Shown here: in pieces, positions 1 to 6,830 of the stretch
How the letters are laid out: each line of letters opens with the position of its first letter
Numbering within the stretch: position 1 is the first letter of the stretch
Notes under the pieces: generated by a model
The model's input: only the letters and a program-made list of their open reading frames with translations
The model's database searches: none
What the model was told of the DNA's origin: nothing
Made by a program: the position numbers and the translations under genes
Assembly: GCF_007667425.1 (NCBI RefSeq)
Contig: NZ_VDRC01000002.1
Span: 397,072 to 461,071 of the forward strand
Source of the DNA: Microbacterium sp. 1.5R
GTDB taxonomy: Bacteria; Actinomycetota; Actinomycetes; Actinomycetales; Microbacteriaceae
Direction of reading: 5' to 3'
Length of the DNA stretch: 64,000 nt

Positions 1-164
1 GTCGCGATCTGGTTCTCGCGATCGCGCTCGATGGGTTGCGCAAGCGCGGACTCGGCGTGGGTGTCTCCCGCTGTCGCGATCTGGTTCTCGCGATCGCGCT
101 CGATGGGTTGCGCAAGCGCGGACTCGGCGTGGGTGATTTCCCGCTGCCGCGATCTGGTTCTCGC
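1..164. repeat. 72-bp tandem repeat, about 2.3 copies, cut by window edge
   Basis: A 72-bp unit starts at 1, 73 and (20 bp only) 145. Copies 1 and 2 are almost identical. Each holds the palindrome CGCGATCGCG and a GCGCAAGCGCGG stretch. The block lies just downstream of the paaZ stop, and more copies may lie to the left of the window. 72 bp is 24 codons, so the forward frame stays open, but nothing else suggests it is translated. No other gene is seen before position 173. Confidence 0.9.
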
Positions 165-172
165 GTCCTCGG

Positions 173-2257
173 CTATGCCGCCGCGTCGAGTTCTTTCGCG
201 ACGAGCGTGAGCACGTCGTAGGTCGCGACGATCTCGTCGTCCTGGTTCTTGAGCACCGCATCCCAGCGCACCTCGCCGTACTCGTCCGTCTCACGAGGGG
301 TGATCTGCTTGGCTGTCAGCTCGACGCGGATCTGGTCGCCCGGCGACACGGGGGTCACGAACCGCAGGTTCTCGAGTCCTGAGTTCGCGAGCACGGGGCC
401 GGGCGCCGGGTCGACGAAGAGGCCGGCGGCCCATGAGACCAGCAGGTAGCCGTGCGCGACGCGTCCGGGGAAGAACGGGTTGGCGGCGGCGGATTCCTCG
501 TCCATGTGCGCGTAGAAGGTGTCGCCGGTGAACGCCGCGAACGTCTCGATGTCGTCGAGCGTCACGGTGCGGGAGCCGCTGGCGACCTGGTCGCCGATGT
601 GCAGCTCGGCGAGCGACTTGCGGAACGGATGCACGCCGTCGCCGTTCTGATACGGACGCGCCGCCGCGCCCTGATGCCACACCCCGGTGAGTGCCGTCAT
701 CACCGCGGGCGACCCCTGCACGGCGGTGCGCTGCATGTGGTGCAGCACCGCGCGGATCCCGCCCAGTTCCTCCCCGCCGCCCGCGCGACCGGGGCCTCCG
801 TGCACGAGGTTCGGCAGGGGTGACCCGTGGCCGGTTGAGCTGCGCGCGTCGTCTCGGTCGAGGAACAGCACGCGGCCGTTGTACGCGGCGATGCCCGATG
901 CGAGCGCCACTGCCACTTCCGGGTCGTGGGTCGCGACGCTGGTGACGAGCGACCCGCCACCGCGGGCGACGAGTGCGCTGGCCTCGTCGAGCGAGTCGTA
1001 GCCGATGATGCTCGACACCGGCCCGAACGCCTCGATCTCGTTCACGGCCTCGCTCTCGGCATCCGGGAAACGCAGGAGCATGGGGGAGACGAATGCTCCG
1101 TCGGGCGCTGCGCTCTCGCTGCCGTCGGCGAGGCGGACGGTGGGGGCGTCGGTGTCACCGACGACCAGCTCGCCGCCGCCCGCGAGGAGGCGCTCGACCT
1201 GACGCAGCACCTCGTCGCGCTGAGCGGTCGACGCGAGCGGGCCCATGGTGACGCCATCGGCGCGCGGGTCGCCGATCACGATGCGCTCGGCCAGCCGGGT
1301 GCGTACGGCGCCGATCACGTCGTCGATGAGACTCGTCGGCACGATCGCGCGACGGATCGCCGTGCACTTCTGCCCGGCCTTGCTCGTCATCTCCGCGACG
1401 AGCTGACGCACATAGGCATCGAATTCGGGGGTGCCGCTGACGGCATCCGTTCCGAGGACCGACGCGTTGATCGAGTCGGTCTCGCTGGTGAAGCGCACGC
1501 CGCCGGTCTGCACCGCGTCGTGCGCGCGAAGGTGTTCGGCGGTCGACGCCGATCCGGTGAAGGCCACGAGGTCGCCGAGCTGCAGATCGTCGAACAGGGT
1601 CGGGACGCTGCCCGACACGAGCTGCAGCGAGCCCTCGGGGAGCAGCCCTGTTTCGACCATGATCCGCACCATCGCCTCGGTGAGATAGCCGGTGGGGGTC
1701 GCGGGCTTCACGATCGTGGGCACTCCGGCGAGGAACGCGGGCGCGAACTTCTCGAGCGAGCCCCAGACGGGGAAGTTGAAGGCGTTGATCTGCACGGCCG
1801 CGCCGCGGAGGCGGCTGTAGATGTGTCGGCCGATGAACGACCCATCGCGTGAGAGGTTCTCGACGGGACCGTCGACGTACACCTTCGCGTTCGGGAGCTC
1901 GCGGCGGCCTTTGCTGGAGTACGCGAACAGCACGCCGATGCCGCCGTCGATGTCGACCCAGGAGTCCTGCGCGGTCGCGCCGGTGCGAGCGGAGATCTCG
2001 TACAGCTCCGTCTTGCGCTCGGTGAGGGCGAGGGCGAGCCGCTTGAGCAGCACGGCGCGCTGGTGGAAGGTGAGTTCGCCGAGGGAGTCCTGGCCGGTGC
2101 TGCGGGCGTAGGCGAGCGCGGCGCCGAGGTCGAGTCCGTTCGTCGAGACGCGGGCGACGACCTCGCCGGTCGATGCGTCACGGACCTCGGTCGCGTCCTT
2201 CGCGTCAGCGGGTGTCCACCACGCCCCCTGCACGTAGCTGGGCAGGATGTCGGTCAT
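173..2257 (-). CDS. paaZ: PaaZ: oxepin-CoA hydrolase / 3-oxo-5,6-dehydrosuberyl-CoA semialdehyde dehydrogenase
   Basis: Bifunctional ring-opening enzyme of aerobic phenylacetate degradation. The MaoC-type hydratase domain hydrolyses the oxepin-CoA ring and the dehydrogenase domain oxidises the resulting semialdehyde. The protein has 694 residues (E. coli PaaZ about 680). Residues 1-530 are an aldehyde dehydrogenase domain with Glu259 (TSETDS) and catalytic Cys298 (AGQKCTA). The C-terminal R-hydratase domain has GD579...H584 (FTGDTFYAH). The ATG at 2257 is chosen for its GGAAGGA Shine-Dalgarno and the conserved MTDILPSYV start; the frame stays open upstream without family similarity. It is the last gene of the visible paa unit, 43 bp after paaH. 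Confidence 0.95.
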   Translation of the reverse strand: MTDILPSYVQGAWWTPADAKDATEVRDASTGEVVARVSTNGLDLGAALAYARSTGQDSLGELTFHQRAVLLKRLALALTERKTELYEISARTGATAQDSWVDIDGGIGVLFAYSSKGRRELPNAKVYVDGPVENLSRDGSFIGRHIYSRLRGAAVQINAFNFPVWGSLEKFAPAFLAGVPTIVKPATPTGYLTEAMVRIMVETGLLPEGSLQLVSGSVPTLFDDLQLGDLVAFTGSASTAEHLRAHDAVQTGGVRFTSETDSINASVLGTDAVSGTPEFDAYVRQLVAEMTSKAGQKCTAIRRAIVPTSLIDDVIGAVRTRLAERIVIGDPRADGVTMGPLASTAQRDEVLRQVERLLAGGGELVVGDTDAPTVRLADGSESAAPDGAFVSPMLLRFPDAESEAVNEIEAFGPVSSIIGYDSLDEASALVARGGGSLVTSVATHDPEVAVALASGIAAYNGRVLFLDRDDARSSTGHGSPLPNLVHGGPGRAGGGEELGGIRAVLHHMQRTAVQGSPAVMTALTGVWHQGAAARPYQNGDGVHPFRKSLAELHIGDQVASGSRTVTLDDIETFAAFTGDTFYAHMDEESAAANPFFPGRVAHGYLLVSWAAGLFVDPAPGPVLANSGLENLRFVTPVSPGDQIRVELTAKQITPRETDEYGEVRWDAVLKNQDDEIVATYDVLTLVAKELDAAA

Positions 2258-2300
2258 CTCTCGTCCTTCCGTCGGGTCAGTCGTGCGTCGTGTCTGTTCA

Positions 2301-3155
2301 TCACTCGTCCCACTCGTAGAAGCCCCGGCCGGTCTTACGGCCGAGGTGCCCCTCGGCGACGAGACGGCGCAGAAGTGCCGGCGGCGCGAAGCGGTCACCG
2401 AGGTGCGCAGCGAGGTACTCCGCGATGCCGAGGCGCACGTCGAGTCCGACGATGTCGGTGAGGCGCAGCGGCCCGACGGGATGCTTGTAGCCCAGCGTCA
2501 TCGCGGCATCGATGTCGTCGGGGGAGGCGACGCCCTCCTCGACCATGCGGATCGCCTCGAGGCCCAGAGCGACGCCGAGGCGCGAGGAGGCGAACCCGGG
2601 GGCGTCGGCGACGACGATGGGCGACTTGCCGATCGACCGCACCCACTCGCGGGCCGCGTCGACGAGCGGGGGAGCGGTGGCCGCGCCCCGCACGATCTCG
2701 ACGAGGCCAGAGGCCGGCACGGGGTTGAAGAAGTGCATCCCGAGGAACCGCTCGGGGCGGACGAGGGTCGCGGCGAGCTCGTCGATCGAGATCGACGAGG
2801 TGTTCGAGGCGATCACGGCGTCGGGACCGACGTGTCCCTCGACGCTCGTGAGGGCGCCGATCTTCAGGGAGATCTCTTCGGGCACCGCCTCGACGACGAG
2901 CGCGCACGAGGCGAACGAAGACATGTCGTCCGTCGACACGAGCCGCGCTCGGTACACGTCGACGGTCTCGACCGCGGAGCCGCGTGCGATCGACGTCTCG
3001 ACGGAACGCAGCACGCGATCGGATGCCGCGCGCGCGGCGTCCTCGTCGCGCTCGACCACGGTGACGTGCGAACCGGCGAGCAGGAACGCGTGCGCGATGC
3101 CCGCGCCCATGCGCCCGCCGCCGAGGACGCCGACGTGCGCCGGCGCTGCGTTCAT
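2301..3155 (-). CDS. paaH: 3-hydroxyacyl-CoA dehydrogenase, PaaH type
   Basis: NAD-dependent oxidation of 3-hydroxyadipyl-CoA to 3-oxoadipyl-CoA in the lower phenylacetate pathway. It has 284 residues, the usual length of single-function HBD/PaaH enzymes. An N-terminal Rossmann motif (GVLGGGRMGAG) precedes a SNTSS strand, the catalytic-His region GMHFFNPVP, and the C-terminal helical domain ending GRKTGRGFYEW. Its ATG overlaps the hydratase stop as ATGA, so the two are translationally coupled. A general 3-hydroxybutyryl-CoA dehydrogenase would look the same; the neighbours favour the paa role. Confidence 0.9.
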   Translation of the reverse strand: MNAAPAHVGVLGGGRMGAGIAHAFLLAGSHVTVVERDEDAARAASDRVLRSVETSIARGSAVETVDVYRARLVSTDDMSSFASCALVVEAVPEEISLKIGALTSVEGHVGPDAVIASNTSSISIDELAATLVRPERFLGMHFFNPVPASGLVEIVRGAATAPPLVDAAREWVRSIGKSPIVVADAPGFASSRLGVALGLEAIRMVEEGVASPDDIDAAMTLGYKHPVGPLRLTDIVGLDVRLGIAEYLAAHLGDRFAPPALLRRLVAEGHLGRKTGRGFYEWDE

Positions 3156-3988
3156 GACAGCTCTCCCGTCTTCGAGCGGTCCCGCCGTTCGAGGAAGTCG
3201 GTCATCCGCCGGAACTTCTCCGGACTCTCGAACAGCGCGGACTGCGCCTCGAGGTCGATGGCCGGATGCTGCTCGCGCGGTGCGCGGAACACCCGCTTCG
3301 TCGCGATGGTCGCCTGGCGATCGTTCCGGCTGATCCGGTCGGCGATCGCGTGGGCCGCCCCAAGCAGGTCGTCTCTCTCGTGCAGTGACGTGACGAGTCC
3401 GATGCGCACGGCCTCGTCCGCCTTCACGGTGCGGCCGGTGACCAGCAGTTCGACCGCGCGAGCGTCACCGACGATCTCCTTGAGTCGCCAGCTCGCTCCG
3501 GCAGCCGCGAGGATGCCGAGTCCGGTCTCGGGGTTGCCGATCGCGAGGCTCGGCGTGCCGATGCGGATGTCCGCGGCGTACGCGAGTTCGGCGCCGCCGC
3601 CCAGCGCGTAGCCGTCGATCGCGGCGATCACCGGCATGGGGAGTTCGGCGATACGGACGAACGCGCGGGTGTTGATGCCGAGAAGGGCATCGGCTGCTCG
3701 GCGCTCGCGCAGCTCGGCGATGTCGGCTCCCGCGGCGAAGACGCCGTCGGAGCCGGCGAGGATGAGCGTGCGCGGATCGGTTTCGAGTTCCGCGCAGAGG
3801 CCGTGCAGAGCGTCGACCGTCGCCTGGTCGATGGCGTTCCGCTTGCCGGGCCGGTTGAGCGTCGCGACGACCCGATCGTCGGAGCGCTGGACGAGCAGGG
3901 GACTATTGTCGCCCTGGTCGCCCTGGTCGCCCTGGTCGCCCTGGTCGCCCTGATCGCCCGGGTCGCCCGTCAGAGAAGGGGTCGTCAT
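3152..3988 (-). CDS. paaF: enoyl-CoA hydratase, PaaF-like, with N-terminal GDQ repeats
   Basis: Crotonase-fold hydratase, probably hydrating 2,3-dehydroadipyl-CoA. Of 278 residues, the last ~255 are a normal crotonase domain. Both general acid/base glutamates are present (GGGAEL and GNPETGLG), which favours hydratase over isomerase. The oxyanion-hole segment is FAAGADIAEL. Residues ~7-27 are a collagen-like GDP/GDQ run from a 9-bp tandem repeat, which is not normal for the family. The ATG at 3988 follows GGAGAAGG at good spacing and overlaps the thiolase stop (TGATG). No better start lies between the repeat and the domain, so the repeat is probably translated. Confidence 0.88.
   Translation of the reverse strand: MTTPSLTGDPGDQGDQGDQGDQGDQGDNSPLLVQRSDDRVVATLNRPGKRNAIDQATVDALHGLCAELETDPRTLILAGSDGVFAAGADIAELRERRAADALLGINTRAFVRIAELPMPVIAAIDGYALGGGAELAYAADIRIGTPSLAIGNPETGLGILAAAGASWRLKEIVGDARAVELLVTGRTVKADEAVRIGLVTSLHERDDLLGAAHAIADRISRNDRQATIATKRVFRAPREQHPAIDLEAQSALFESPEKFRRMTDFLERRDRSKTGELS
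3908..3970. repeat. 9-bp in-frame tandem repeat in paaF
   Basis: Seven 9-bp units, five identical (GTCGCCCTG on the plus strand) and two diverged. They encode GDQ/GDP triplets directly after the paaF start. The length is a multiple of three, so gain or loss of a unit keeps the frame. Confidence 0.95.
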
Positions 3989-5178
3989 CACACCTTCTCC
4001 AGGATCACGGCCGCGCCCTGACCGACGCCGACGCACATCGTGGCGAGGCCGTAGCGGGAGTCTTCCCGCTCCATGCGTCCGAGCAGAGTGACGAGCAGTC
4101 GTGACCCGGACGATCCCAACGGGTGGCCGAGGGCGATCGCGCCGCCGTCTGCGTTCACGACGTCCGCGTCGAGTCCGAGTCGCCGGATGCAGGCGAGCGA
4201 CTGTGTGGCGAACGCCTCGTTCAGCTCCACGGCTCCGATGTCGTCGATCCGGAGACCGGACCGCCGCAGCGCCTTCTCGGTGGCCGGCACGGGACCGAGG
4301 CCCATGATCTCCGGCGCGAGCGCTGCGCTCGTGCCGACGACGATCCGTGCGCGGGGAACGAGCCCAAAGCGCTCCACGGCGTCGCCGCTCGCGACGACGA
4401 GCGCGGAGGCGCCGTCGTTGAGGGCGCTGGAGTTGCCGGCGGTGACGACCTGGCCGCCCGCCACGACGGGGCGGAGCCGTGCGAGCACCTCGAGGGTCGT
4501 GTCGGGGCGCGGCCCTTCGTCGACGAGCACGCGCCGGTCGCCGACCGACACGCCGACGATCTCGTCTTCGAACCGACCGGCGGCGATCGCCGCGGCGGCA
4601 CGGTGCTGTGAACGCACGGCGAAGGCATCCGCCTGTTCCCGGCTGATTCCGTCGAGACGGGCGACCTCTTCGGCCGTCTCCGGCATGGTGAAGGTCGCCT
4701 TGTCGCGGTCGCTGAGGCGCGGGTTCGGGAAGCGCCATCCGATCGAGGTGTCGTAGGCCGCTCCGGGTTTAGCCCATGCCTTGTCCGGCTTCGCCTGCAC
4801 CCAGGGCGCGCGGGTCATCGACTCGACTCCGCCGGCCACGATGAGGTCGGCGTCGCCGGCGCGTATCGCCTGCGCTGCCATCGTGACCGCCGACATGCCG
4901 GATGCGCAGAGGCGGTTCACGGTGATGCCGGGGACGGAATCGGGGAGCCCGGCCAGCAGCACGGCCATCCTCGCGACGTTGCGGTTGTCTTCGCCCGCTT
5001 GGTTGGCTGCGCCGAGGATGACCTCGTCGATGTCGACCGCGGTCGGGTCTACGCCCGCTCGGCGGACAGCCTCGCCGACGACGATCGCCGCCAGGTCGTC
5101 GGGGCGGACCGTGGCCAGCGAGCCACCGTAGCGCCCCACCGGGGTGCGGGTTCCTCCGACGAGGTAGGCATCCGTCAT
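3988..5178 (-). CDS. paaJ: thiolase, 3-oxoadipyl-CoA type (PaaJ/PcaF-like)
   Basis: Cleaves 3-oxoadipyl-CoA (or a related 3-oxoacyl-CoA) with CoA, releasing acetyl-CoA. It has 396 residues, standard for the thiolase II family. The active-site set is complete: Cys91 (NRLCASGM), His352 (ALGHPLGSSG) and Cys382 (MCVGVGQG). The WRFPNPRL segment resembles PcaF/PaaJ more than AtoB. The start follows AGGAG. It is the first gene of a four-gene overlapping unit (paaJ-paaF-paaH-paaZ) whose promoter region holds a PaaR-like palindrome at 5232-5253. Confidence 0.9.
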   Translation of the reverse strand: MTDAYLVGGTRTPVGRYGGSLATVRPDDLAAIVVGEAVRRAGVDPTAVDIDEVILGAANQAGEDNRNVARMAVLLAGLPDSVPGITVNRLCASGMSAVTMAAQAIRAGDADLIVAGGVESMTRAPWVQAKPDKAWAKPGAAYDTSIGWRFPNPRLSDRDKATFTMPETAEEVARLDGISREQADAFAVRSQHRAAAAIAAGRFEDEIVGVSVGDRRVLVDEGPRPDTTLEVLARLRPVVAGGQVVTAGNSSALNDGASALVVASGDAVERFGLVPRARIVVGTSAALAPEIMGLGPVPATEKALRRSGLRIDDIGAVELNEAFATQSLACIRRLGLDADVVNADGGAIALGHPLGSSGSRLLVTLLGRMEREDSRYGLATMCVGVGQGAAVILEKV

Positions 5179-5231
5179 CTCGATCTCCTGACTGCGTCGT
5201 CGCGGCGGGTCCGGGCGACCGGATCCTAATT

Positions 5232-5253
5232 ACTGACCGATCGTATGGTAATT
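5232..5253. promoter_or_regulatory. PaaR-like operator upstream of paaJ
   Basis: An imperfect 22-bp dyad with halves ACTGACCG and TGGTAATT around a central CG. As I recall it, the corynebacterial PaaR (TetR family) box has half-sites ACTNACCG and CGGTNAGT. By eye this site matches 20 of 22 positions. It sits 53-75 bp before the paaJ start, between paaJ and the transporter gene. Confidence 0.7.
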
Positions 5254-5290
5254 ATGGCACAACCCTTCCCGGGTCCACGAGGCGCCTGGC

Positions 5291-6610
5291 TCAGCTCAGC
5301 AGGTCGACGCCTTTCGTCTCCTTCACGAGCGACACGGCGATCAGAGAGATCACCGAGGCGATGGCGATGTAGAGGCCGATGGTCCATGCCGCCTGGAACT
5401 GGTTGAGCAGTGCCTCGGCGATCATCGGCGCGAAGGCTCCGCCGAGGATCGCACCGAGGGCGTAGCCGATCGAGACGCCCGAGTAGCGCACGTTCGCCGG
5501 GAACATCTCCGCGTAGAGCGCGGCCTGGGGGCCGTAGGAGAGACCGAGCGCGAAGGTCATCACGAACAGCGCGACGAAGTACCAGAAGATATTGGCGGTG
5601 TCGATGAGGAACCACATCGGCACAGCCCAGACCGCGAGCGCGACATAGCCGATCTGGAAGGTGCGCACGCGGCCGAGGCGGTCCGACAGATGTCCGCCCC
5701 AGAGGGTGAAGATGAGCCAGCCGAACGAGGCGAGGGTGGTCGCGAGCAGCACCGGCGGGCGCTCCATCCCGAGCCCTGTGACGGCATAGGTCGCGAAGAA
5801 GGCGATCAGCAGGTAGCCGGCGGCGTTGTTCGCGATGAAGATCAACGCGGTGAGCACGACCTGCTTCGTGTTCTTGCGGAAGAGGATGCCGAGGGGAGCC
5901 GATGCCTCCTTGCGACGGCGCTGCAGCTCCTCGAAGATGGGGCTCTCGTCCACGGCGCGGCGGATGAGGTAGCCGACGCCGATGAGCACGATCGACAGCA
6001 GGAACGGGATGCGCCAGCCCCACTCGAGGAACGCCTCCGCCGACATCGATGTCGTCAGCACCCAGAGGGTGGCGGTTGCGAGGATCATGCCGACGGGGAC
6101 GCCGATCTGCGGGAAGGCGCCGAAGAGGCCGCGACGCCCGCGGGGAGCGTGCTCGACCGCCATCAGGGCCGCGCCGCCCCACTCGCCTCCGGCCGAGAAG
6201 CCCTGCAGGATCCGGAGGGCGATGAGGAGGATCGGGGCGGCGATGCCGATCGCCGCGTAGGTGGGGAGGACGCCGATCAGCGAGGTTGAGAGTCCCATGA
6301 GGATGAGGGTGAAGACCAGCATCCGCTTGCGGCCCAGCTTGTCGCCGAGGTGGCCGGCGATGATCGCACCCAGCGGGCGGAACAGGAACGAGATGCCGAT
6401 CGTCGCGAACGACAGCACCTGGGCGAGGCCGGGGCTGCTCTCGGCGATCGGGGCGAGGAAGAGGGGCGCGAGCACGAGGCCTGCCGCCTGGGCGTAGATG
6501 AAGAAGTCGTACCATTCGATCGACGTGCCTACGAGCGTGCTGGCGAGCACGCGGCGTTCTTCGGCGGGCATCCGTCGGGTCGAGGTCGGTTCCGAGACTG
6601 CTGACGTCAT
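5291..6610 (-). CDS. MFS transporter, metabolite:H+ symporter (MHS) family
   Basis: Twelve-helix inner-membrane symporter of 439 residues. MHS hallmarks are GTSIEWYDFFIY in helix 1, the loop-2 motif GHLGDKLGRKRM, QGFSAGGEWGGAAL and a second GHLSDRLGR motif. The family moves organic acids and aromatic acids with protons. Because its promoter region and that of the paa genes both carry PaaR-like boxes, aromatic-acid (phenylacetate) uptake is a reasonable inference, not shown by sequence. The ATG at 6610 is chosen for its GGAG and the MHS-like start; the frame is open further upstream through the operator. Confidence 0.87.
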   Translation of the reverse strand: MTSAVSEPTSTRRMPAEERRVLASTLVGTSIEWYDFFIYAQAAGLVLAPLFLAPIAESSPGLAQVLSFATIGISFLFRPLGAIIAGHLGDKLGRKRMLVFTLILMGLSTSLIGVLPTYAAIGIAAPILLIALRILQGFSAGGEWGGAALMAVEHAPRGRRGLFGAFPQIGVPVGMILATATLWVLTTSMSAEAFLEWGWRIPFLLSIVLIGVGYLIRRAVDESPIFEELQRRRKEASAPLGILFRKNTKQVVLTALIFIANNAAGYLLIAFFATYAVTGLGMERPPVLLATTLASFGWLIFTLWGGHLSDRLGRVRTFQIGYVALAVWAVPMWFLIDTANIFWYFVALFVMTFALGLSYGPQAALYAEMFPANVRYSGVSIGYALGAILGGAFAPMIAEALLNQFQAAWTIGLYIAIASVISLIAVSLVKETKGVDLLS

Positions 6611-6676
6611 GGCGAACTCCGTTGTTCTGCGATTCGGGACTGAGGTCGAGCATGCGCGGCGGCCATCGACGCGCAT

Positions 6677-6698
6677 TTCTACCGATCGATCGGTCAGT
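6677..6698. promoter_or_regulatory. PaaR-like operator upstream of the MHS transporter
   Basis: The core ACCGATCGATCGGT is a perfect 14-bp palindrome, with CAGT as the right outer part. It matches 19 of 22 positions of the PaaR-type box as I recall it; only the left outer ACT is missing. It lies 67-88 bp before the transporter start and shares its architecture with the site at 5232. Confidence 0.65.
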
Positions 6699-6734
6699 AA
6701 TTGCCGAGCGTAGCGCATGGTCTCGACGAAATCG

Positions 6735-6763
6735 AGAAGGGCGGGAGGGGAGGATTCCCTTCT
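6735..6763 (-). terminator. hairpin downstream of the bkd operon
   Basis: A 7-bp stem AGAAGGG/CCCTTCT around a purine-rich 15-nt loop, about 70 bp past the E2 stop. There is no U-tract, so its role as a terminator is tentative. Confidence 0.35.
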
Positions 6764-6830
6764 GGTCGGACGGACGGAGGGCGTCTCTGCGAGCTCGTTC
6801 ACCGCGTCGGTAGCGGGCCCGTGAGCTGGG

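Noticed and set aside
36-221. Open frame of 61 codons built of 24-residue repeats at the left edge
   Set aside because: Its openness follows from a 72-bp repeat unit. It has no Shine-Dalgarno and runs into the antisense of paaZ.
926-1852. Long plus-strand frame opposite paaZ (and similar ones opposite gapB, pckG, mfd, ppc)
   Set aside because: High-GC antisense shadow frames rich in Arg/His/Asp; the minus- or plus-strand partner has full family motifs.
3989-4738. Upstream extension of the paaF frame
   Set aside because: It overlaps paaJ in another frame and shows only Arg-rich shadow sequence.
6611-6802. Longer N-terminus for the MHS transporter starting at 6802
   Set aside because: It would run through the PaaR-like operator, and family similarity starts after 6610.
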